Assembly: GCA_947461155.1 (NCBI GenBank) | Contig: CANHKE010000117.1 | Span: 1 to 5,456 of the forward strand | DNA: 5,456 nt | Reading direction: 5' to 3' | Source of the DNA: Cytophagaceae bacterium | Lineage (GTDB): Bacteria; Bacteroidota; Bacteroidia; Cytophagales; Spirosomataceae | Shown here: one piece after another, positions 1 to 4,350 of the stretch | Layout of the letters: every line of letters begins with the position of its first letter | Position numbering within the stretch: position 1 is the stretch's first letter | The notes under the pieces: model-generated | The model's database searches: none | The model's input: the letters and a program-made list of their open reading frames with translations, nothing else | Told to the model about the DNA's origin: nothing | Program-made: the position numbers and the translations under genes

Positions 1-1755
1 GAAGTGTAGGTTTTTACCATCCATGTAAGGGTGTACATTATCTATGTATATTCCTTCATATCGTAAATCTTCTTTTTTATAATAATCAAACGTTCCATCA
101 CCCTTATTTAACCAAATTAAATGATTAAACATTATTCCGTTGCATTGCATTGGATTGGAACAACCATTGTTTAATCTATACAAATTACCATAATGAAAGG
201 GCCTTAAAATAATATCCAAAAACCCATCTTGGTTCACATCCAAAACCCAAAATTCTCTAAATTGTAACTGCTTATCGTTCCAGACAGGGGAGCTAAATAA
301 AGGAATATAAGTACCATCCCCTTTTCCTTTCCAAATTTCAAATGCATTGTATTGGTTAAAGGCGTCACCGTCCTCCCTTGCTACGCTGATATCTTTAATC
401 CCATCGTTATCAAAATCATATACCTTGATGGAAGTGGCACCCATCCCCTTCTTAAAAAAAGCAGTTGGATTTTTAGATTCCCAATAAAGTTTAAATTTGT
501 TTATGGTTTCATCAAATTTATAAACACTAATTCCATTGAGATGTTTAGTAGTCAATGGGTCTCCTCCGCCATAATCTGCCATTATAATTTCTGCTCTTTT
601 ATCTCCCACAACATTTGAAAAGTTAAATGTAAAAGGGTAAGTCATATCTTGAGTGATATCAAATATGTTATTTTCTACCTTAAAAACTCCCATGGAATTT
701 TGAGTGAAAAATCTCATACCACTTGGACCATTTCCTTGCACACCAGGAGTTCCACCTGTGTCCATTAATCCGTCGTTATTAATATCCCCTAAAGCAGTTC
801 CATGAAAATATCCTTGATTTTGAGAATCATTTACTTTTGTCCATTTAATATTTCCTTTAGATTGTATTTCGCCAAAATAGGTATCTCCTTTCCAATCCTG
901 AGGTCTAAGGCCAATTTCATTACCATCTCCAATAGCAACATATTTATCTATGATTTCAAAATTTCTGGCATTCCAAAACTTAATGGTTTCATCCTCTTTA
1001 AAATGCTCCCATTTACCATTTATCCTTTTTAAAACCTGAGAGGGCACAGCAGGATTATCAATTTTATATGTAGAAAGATTAGCATTCGCAAAGTTTCCGC
1101 CAACGGCGCCTGGATAAAACATATAATGTTCTCCATCACTCTCATAATAAAAAGGTCCACTTACATTGTAAAAGCTTGTTTGAATATTCTGAGCAGAAAC
1201 ACTAGAGTTGATAGTAGTTTTATTCATTTTTAAAGAAACGCTTTTGATTTCAGCAAAAACTGCAGTAATATTTTTAGCTGAATTAACAGGCAGTATGAAA
1301 CTTGAATCAATACCGACATAATCGCCCTTCCACTCCTTAAATTCCCAACCCTTGTTCGAAATCGCTGTTAATTTAACGTTAGTCCCACTCGGATACTGCG
1401 CCTGGGTCGCTAACGCAACCACTTCCTCTTTCACCGTTCCGTTCCCTTCAATCGTCAACGACAAGGGATACTGTCGTTTCTCAAAAATGCCTGTCACTTG
1501 TTTATCCGCATCCATCGTCAGCGGGGCTGGATTACTTGTTCCTGTCAAACTTCCACTCCATTGCTTAAAGACATATTCGCCTGCGGGAGTCGCTGTCATC
1601 GAAACCACCGAGCCTTTTTCAAACGCGTTCGATGGCGGTGAAACCGTACCCCCATTTAACGGGGTCCAATCAACCGTCAGTTTTTGTTGGATTACTTCTT
1701 TGGTACACGAAAACACCAATAGGGTGCTCGAAAGAATGAGTAAACGTAAACGCAT
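1..1755 (-). CDS. Surface lipoprotein with two InlB-like repeats and an FG-GAP/VCBS repeat region (3' end missing)
   Basis: The minus-strand frame is open from an ATG at 1753-1755 to the left edge without a stop, giving 585 visible residues; the C-terminus is outside the window. Residues 1-17 form a lipoprotein signal: Arg at 2 and 4, a hydrophobic core, then the lipobox LVFSC with Cys17 as the lipidation site. Two tandem beta modules of the divergent InlB/Flg_new_2 type follow (about 26-92 and 97-168), each with a 'GGTV/GNGTV' turn and an 'F-K-x-W-x-G' signature. From about 270 onward come FG-GAP/VCBS-type repeats with calcium-loop motifs DINNDGLMD (324-332), DFDNDGIKD (447-455) and DVNQDGFLD (506-514), plus 'KGDGT' turns at 478-482 and 551-555. 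Such regions usually fold as beta-propellers. Cys532 and Cys538 could form a disulfide, which would fit an extracytoplasmic location. The ligand is unknown; polysaccharide or protein binding is only inferred. GC content changes sharply near 1320. Confidence 0.9.
   Translation of the reverse strand, partial: MRLRLLILSSTLLVFSCTKEVIQQKLTVDWTPLNGGTVSPPSNAFEKGSVVSMTATPAGEYVFKQWSGSLTGTSNPAPLTMDADKQVTGIFEKRQYPLSLTIEGNGTVKEEVVALATQAQYPSGTNVKLTAISNKGWEFKEWKGDYVGIDSSFILPVNSAKNITAVFAEIKSVSLKMNKTTINSSVSAQNIQTSFYNVSGPFYYESDGEHYMFYPGAVGGNFANANLSTYKIDNPAVPSQVLKRINGKWEHFKEDETIKFWNARNFEIIDKYVAIGDGNEIGLRPQDWKGDTYFGEIQSKGNIKWTKVNDSQNQGYFHGTALGDINNDGLMDTGGTPGVQGNGPSGMRFFTQNSMGVFKVENNIFDITQDMTYPFTFNFSNVVGDKRAEIIMADYGGGDPLTTKHLNGISVYKFDETINKFKLYWESKNPTAFFKKGMGATSIKVYDFDNDGIKDISVAREDGDAFNQYNAFEIWKGKGDGTYIPLFSSPVWNDKQLQFREFWVLDVNQDGFLDIILRPFHYGNLYRLNNGCSNPMQCNGIMFNHLIWLNKGDGTFDYYKKEDLRYEGIYIDNVHPYMDGKNLHF
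214..786 (-). repeat. FG-GAP/VCBS calcium-loop repeats
   Basis: Three D-x-N-x-D-G-x-x-D-type loops are encoded at 760-786, 391-417 and 214-240. Their oxygen ligands are spaced as in EF-hand-like calcium loops of FG-GAP/VCBS proteins. The spacing between loops is 123 and then 59 residues, so a degenerate copy probably sits between the first two; the stretch around residues 385-395 (DKRAEIIMADYG) is the best candidate. A more degenerate unit may precede the first loop around residues 273-283 (IGDGNEIG). Confidence 0.75.
1252..1680 (-). repeat. Two tandem InlB/Flg_new-type beta-repeat modules inside the lipoprotein
   Basis: Residues 26-92 and 97-168 of the lipoprotein align as two copies of one module. 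Shared positions include L-T-V/I near the start, a Gly-rich turn followed by T-V, a 'V-x-x-T-A' strand, the 'F-K-x-W-x-G' signature (FKQWSG, FKEWKG) and a closing 'V-T/A-x-x-F' strand before a charged residue. This matches the divergent InlB B-repeat domain as I know it. Such modules usually act as stalks or spacers that hold a binding domain away from the membrane. The second copy contains the composition break. Confidence 0.75.
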
Positions 1756-1776
1756 TTTTTAGAAAATTAAGTGAAC

Positions 1777-1787
1777 TAGGTAACCTA
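1777..1787. promoter_or_regulatory. Palindromic dyad, possible operator
   Basis: The sequence TAGGT-A-ACCTA is a perfect 5-bp inverted repeat around one central base. The arms lie too close together to form an RNA hairpin, so it would act, if at all, as a protein-binding site on DNA. It lies in the leader or promoter of the lipoprotein gene and overlaps the candidate -7 element. A chance origin cannot be excluded for a site this short. Confidence 0.25.
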
Positions 1788-1792
1788 AATTA
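1785..1792 (-). promoter_or_regulatory. Possible -7 element for the lipoprotein gene
   Basis: Read on the minus strand the bases are TAATTTAG, seven of eight matches to the Bacteroidota -7 consensus TAnnTTTG, ending 29 bases before the ATG. No well-placed TTTG -33 element was found, so this is weak. It overlaps the dyad at 1777-1787, which would be a suitable place for a repressor to act. Confidence 0.3.
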
Positions 1793-1889
1793 ATGCATAC
1801 AAGCCAAGCAATTAAAAATATTTATTTAACGGCATATGTCCAGCGTTCATCCGGGTGTTTCCTTACATTATGAGTTCATTTAGACAGGT

Positions 1890-1910
1890 GCAATGGACAA
1901 ACCCATTTGC
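1890..1910. repeat. Bulged inverted repeat in the intergenic region
   Basis: GCAATGG at 1890-1896 pairs with CCATTTGC at 1903-1910 around a six-base loop, with T1906 bulged; G-T pairs could extend the base of the stem. There is no T-tract on either side, so it is not a standard terminator. Its role, if any, is unknown. Confidence 0.3.
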
Positions 1911-1986
1911 GTTATTTAAACAAACCCAAATCCCTTCCGAAATTCCAATTACCCGATAATTAATCTTCCTTTTGGCATTTAATCAC

Positions 1987-1994
1987 TAAATTTG
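1987..1994 (+). promoter_or_regulatory. -7 promoter element of the glycosyltransferase operon
   Basis: TAAATTTG is a perfect match to the Bacteroidota housekeeping -7 consensus TAnnTTTG. It lies 40 bases before the start codon at 2035, so transcription would begin near 2000. The nearest TTTG, at 1971-1974, leaves only 12 bases of spacing, shorter than the usual 17-23, so the -33 element is poor or absent and the promoter may be weak or activator-dependent. Confidence 0.5.
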
Positions 1995-2000
1995 AACACA

Positions 2001-2016
2001 ATTAGCCGTTGCTAAT
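2001..2016 (+). promoter_or_regulatory. Hairpin at the predicted 5' end of the operon mRNA
   Basis: ATTAGC and GCTAAT form a perfect 6-bp stem around a CGTT loop. The stem begins at the position predicted for the transcription start from the -7 element, so the message could start with a hairpin. A second small inverted repeat, ATTG-CGTAA-CAAT at 2021-2033, stands directly before the ATG. Such structures can stabilise an mRNA or limit ribosome access; neither effect is shown here. Confidence 0.35.
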
Positions 2017-2034
2017 GACCATTGCGTAACAATC

Positions 2035-2700
2035 ATGCCTAAGCAGATAAAAATTTCGGTATTAATGGCGGTATACAATACCGATTTCGATTTGACGAAA
2101 AGAGCCATTAATTCCGTTTTAAAGCAAGATTTTCAGGATTTCGAACTCATTATTATCGACGACGGCAGTACCGAAAATGATCGCAAATCGCTTTTGGAAT
2201 TCATTGAGCTGCACGAAGGCAAAATCACCTACATACGACACAAAAATCGCGGACAAGCCGAATCCATTAACCGAGGGGTTATCAATAGTGTGGGTGAATT
2301 CATCACCATTTTAGATAGTGATGACGAATATAAGCCCTTTCACCTAAGCGCTTGTCTGCAAGAAATGGAACACGCAGATCTGATTTGTTCCACCACGGAA
2401 ACCATCGTGAATTCTATTGAAGACTATTATGTCCCCGATAAAAACGACCACAACATCCCCATTCATTTAGACGACGCGGTACTTTTTGGGACGTTATTTG
2501 GGCACCAACACGTCTTTAAAAGTATCCAATTCGAAGGAGGATTTGCGGCGGATTCCGCGTTTTACGAGAAGGCCAACCAGCAATTTCGGGTTAAGAAAGT
2601 GTTTCAAAAATCCTACATCTATTACCGAAATAACCCGAATAGCACCTGTGCCGTATTAAAAAAGGAACTCGCGTTAAACCAATCGAATGCACACGCCTAG
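2035..2700 (+). CDS. Family 2 glycosyltransferase
   Basis: This 221-residue cytoplasmic enzyme should transfer a sugar from a nucleotide-sugar donor with inversion. It begins with the GT-A nucleotide-binding core: strand KISVLMAVYN (6-15), helix 'RAINSVLKQDF' (23-33), and IIIDDGS (39-45), whose Asp pair contacts the nucleotide. NRGQAESINRG (71-81) is the usual helix contacting the donor, and LDSDDE (93-98) supplies the DxD metal site. Near the C-terminus FAADSAFYE (170-178) stands where the catalytic-base 'ED' motif normally falls, so Asp173 is the likely base; then YIYYRNNPNSTC closes the domain. It is shorter than many GT2 enzymes, with no membrane segment or C-terminal extension. The ATG is preceded by no Shine-Dalgarno sequence. 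The stop overlaps the start of the next gene by 14 bases, indicating translational coupling. Donor and acceptor cannot be read from the sequence; a surface glycan or glycoprotein is the likely product. Confidence 0.93.
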   Translation: MPKQIKISVLMAVYNTDFDLTKRAINSVLKQDFQDFELIIIDDGSTENDRKSLLEFIELHEGKITYIRHKNRGQAESINRGVINSVGEFITILDSDDEYKPFHLSACLQEMEHADLICSTTETIVNSIEDYYVPDKNDHNIPIHLDDAVLFGTLFGHQHVFKSIQFEGGFAADSAFYEKANQQFRVKKVFQKSYIYYRNNPNSTCAVLKKELALNQSNAHA

Positions 2701-3433
2701 TCAGCTCATATTAGCCTGCCACCTAACAGGCATCTATGACGTCAATCGAAATACGACCTTAGCTGATGACACCTATGCACTCGTGCAGGATTGGGCAGAA
2801 TCCGTTGCCCAAGCGAATCTGACAGGCATTATCTTTCACAATAATTTTTCGGATGAAACGTGTAAACGCTATCAAAATGAACATATTTCGTTCATTCGAG
2901 TTGCATACAATCCCGAATTCAACCCAAATGTGTACCGCTATTTCGTCTACCGCGATTTTTTAGCCACATACCCAGAACCCATCCAGGGCGTTTTCGTGAC
3001 CGATGTGTCCGATGTAACCTTAGCCCAAAACCCGTTTAAGCATCCCTTTTACACGAACCACCCCACTGCCCTATTTTGTGGAAATGAACCGAAACCACTT
3101 CGCAACGATTGGATGATCGACCACGCTACACACCTACGCGGGCAAATAAATGACTACCAAGCGTATGAAGACCGATTTGCCAACGAGACACTCTTAAATT
3201 GCGGGATTTTTGGTGGGGCATTCCCTGTATTTTCCGAATTCCTGCAACAATTATGCGAGATTCATGATCAATATAATCGCGCAAACAAGACAGCCTATAC
3301 CGGAGACATGGGAGCATTCAATTACCTAGCCCGAACGCGCTTTAATCAAAATATACGGCACGGATTTCCCATAAATACGGAATTTAAAGCCTACCAAAAC
3401 GACCGAATGGATTGTTGGTTTAGACACAAATAA
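2687..3433 (+). CDS. Putative GT-A-fold glycosyltransferase, second gene of the pair
   Basis: This 248-residue protein has no signal peptide or membrane span. Its pattern resembles nucleotide-diphospho-sugar transferases rather than GT2. An N-terminal beta-alpha unit (LILACHLTG, 7-15) is followed by GIIFHNNF (47-54). Then RYFVYRDFL (84-92) precedes VFVTDVSDVTLAQNPF (102-117), where Asp106 and Asp109 look like the metal-binding aspartates and the 'DV...Q-NPF' tail is typical of several such families. LFCGNEP (129-135), LNCGIFGG (170-177) and GDMGAFNYL (206-214) resemble acceptor-side motifs, and His225 and the terminal WFRHK could add a late metal-coordinating histidine. It starts inside the preceding gene, with 14 bases of overlap and no obvious Shine-Dalgarno sequence, so its translation is probably coupled. 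I recognise the fold pattern but cannot name a family or sugar. It likely adds the sugar next to that of its partner, which is an inference. Confidence 0.75.
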   Translation: MHTPSQLILACHLTGIYDVNRNTTLADDTYALVQDWAESVAQANLTGIIFHNNFSDETCKRYQNEHISFIRVAYNPEFNPNVYRYFVYRDFLATYPEPIQGVFVTDVSDVTLAQNPFKHPFYTNHPTALFCGNEPKPLRNDWMIDHATHLRGQINDYQAYEDRFANETLLNCGIFGGAFPVFSEFLQQLCEIHDQYNRANKTAYTGDMGAFNYLARTRFNQNIRHGFPINTEFKAYQNDRMDCWFRHK

Positions 3434-3498
3434 GTGCTCCGCTGATATTTAAAACCAATCCAAACAGATTTAAATGGTTGGCTTAGCGTGAAAGCACT
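3433..3498 (+). repeat. Long imperfect inverted repeat after the glycosyltransferase operon
   Basis: Three segments nest in register: AGTGCT (3433-3438) with AGCACT (3493-3498), CGCT (3440-3443) with AGCG (3485-3488), and AACCA (3453-3457) with TGGTT (3475-3479). Together they could fold into an interrupted hairpin beginning at the last base of the stop codon. No T-tract follows, so it is not a classical intrinsic terminator; it could protect the 3' end of the mRNA or be a degenerate repeat element. The internal loops are large and the structure may be fortuitous. Confidence 0.35.
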
Positions 3499-3505
3499 AC
3501 TTCTT

Positions 3506-3520
3506 ACCTACTTAGGTTTA
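3506..3520 (+). promoter_or_regulatory. Dyad with near-consensus -7 element before the membrane-protein gene
   Basis: ACCTA-CT-TAGGT (3506-3517) is a perfect inverted repeat. Its right half overlaps TAGGTTTA (3513-3520), which matches seven of eight positions of TAnnTTTG. This is the best promoter candidate in the 136-base spacer, but no suitably spaced -33 element is visible. The same half-sites ACCTA and TAGGT occur in the opposite order before the lipoprotein gene. Confidence 0.25.
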
Positions 3521-3569
3521 AAGAAATAAAACTAATAATTTCAAGAAAATTTTATCCGATACATTGCCC

Positions 3570-4331
3570 ATGGAAGTACATCACCATACCCACCACCCCA
3601 AAAAGCTAAAAGAATACATTCAAGAATTTTTAATGCTTTTCTTTGCCGTTTTTCTAGGATTCATGGCGGAATACTACCTCGAATATAGAGCGGAACGTCA
3701 TAAGGAACATGATTATTTGACGAGTATGGCGGTTGATTTGAAAAACGATTTGGCAGAAATGAAAGCCAGAGATTCTGGCATGGTTCAACTAACTATTTCA
3801 GGGAACAAATTGGTTCAAGAAATTTACAAACCTATTTGGGTAAAGACCGACATCGACTCGATTTATATACATAGCATTCAGATCGTAACGCAATTCATCC
3901 AGGTAAGATTTTCTTCAGGCACGGCAGATCAACTTCGAAATGCGGGGGGGTATCGACTCATACAAAACGATGAAATCGTGGATAAAATTTCAGGCTATGA
4001 AAAAGGAAAGGTTGAAATGGAGAGACAACTAGCTTCCATTATGGTCCATTGGGCCGACATACACCGCATGCAAGATAAAATCCTTCACTTAAATGTATTT
4101 CCGGGTTTAGATAAAAAAGGGAATGTCATCTATGACCGAAAATTCTTAACCAAAATAGAAACGCAAACGGGTAGTGCATTTCTTACCGAAGACAAAAACA
4201 GATTTTACGAATATTCGAATCACGTCAATGTCGTTTTTGGCTATGTTTCTTTCTACAAATTGATGTCTGAAAGGCAGCAAGAGAAAGCAAAAGAATTGAT
4301 CATACTATTAGAAAAAGAATTGAATCATTGA
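3570..4331 (+). CDS. Histidine-rich single-span membrane protein of unknown function
   Basis: I chose the ATG at 3570, giving 253 residues; an upstream TTG at 3564 would add only two. The N-terminus is short and histidine-rich (MEVHHHTHH), followed by a basic stretch and one membrane span at about residues 17-37, rich in Phe and Leu. The basic side before it suggests the N-terminus faces the cytoplasm and the remaining ~215 residues the periplasm. The soluble part is mostly charged and probably alpha-helical, with a possible coiled coil near 40-68. A conserved-looking segment, DQLRNAGGYRLIQND at about 118-132, resembles a motif I recall from DUF6090-like Bacteroidota proteins; that link is from memory. 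Similar 'MEVHHHxH' proteins are common in Bacteroidota and usually annotated as hypothetical. The histidines suggest metal binding but do not prove it. A run of seven G at 3944-3950 lies in the conserved segment. The gene has its own spacer, so it need not belong to the operon before it. Confidence 0.8.
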   Translation: MEVHHHTHHPKKLKEYIQEFLMLFFAVFLGFMAEYYLEYRAERHKEHDYLTSMAVDLKNDLAEMKARDSGMVQLTISGNKLVQEIYKPIWVKTDIDSIYIHSIQIVTQFIQVRFSSGTADQLRNAGGYRLIQNDEIVDKISGYEKGKVEMERQLASIMVHWADIHRMQDKILHLNVFPGLDKKGNVIYDRKFLTKIETQTGSAFLTEDKNRFYEYSNHVNVVFGYVSFYKLMSERQQEKAKELIILLEKELNH

Positions 4332-4350
4332 TTGACAATCGGATTATCAA
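4328..4350. terminator. Weak inverted repeat between convergent stop codons
   Basis: TTGAT (4328-4332) pairs with ATCAA (4346-4350) across a 13-base loop, and each arm contains the stop codon of one of the two convergent genes. A second dyad, GATTG-A-CAATC, sits at 4330-4340. The stem is only five AT-rich pairs, so it would be a poor bidirectional terminator; no better one exists in the 15-base gap. Confidence 0.2.

Larger units (their letters stand above)
1756..2034. promoter_or_regulatory. Divergent intergenic region between lipoprotein and glycosyltransferase operon
   Basis: This 279-base stretch separates two divergent starts and contains no credible coding sequence. It is AT-rich near the lipoprotein end. 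It holds a perfect -7 element and two small inverted repeats on the operon side, a palindromic dyad with a near-consensus -7 element on the lipoprotein side, and a bulged inverted repeat at 1890-1910 in the middle. It therefore probably carries the promoters for both directions. I see no tRNA, riboswitch or attachment site in it. Confidence 0.6.

Noticed and set aside
352..1032. Two short plus-strand open frames (352-618 and 802-1032)
   Set aside because: Both are antisense to the FG-GAP region, which reads continuously on the minus strand with clear repeat motifs; they have no family features.
1352..1762. Plus-strand open frame of 136 codons
   Set aside because: It lies antisense to the GC-richer start of the lipoprotein gene, begins with TTG and has no recognisable domain; the minus-strand reading has a lipobox and two repeat modules.
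3126..3317. Minus-strand open frame of 63 codons
   Set aside because: It is a shadow inside the second glycosyltransferase gene, with no start context or motif of its own.
3564..3566. TTG as start of the histidine-rich membrane protein
   Set aside because: An ATG two codons later gives the N-terminus MEVHHH that I recall as typical for this protein type.
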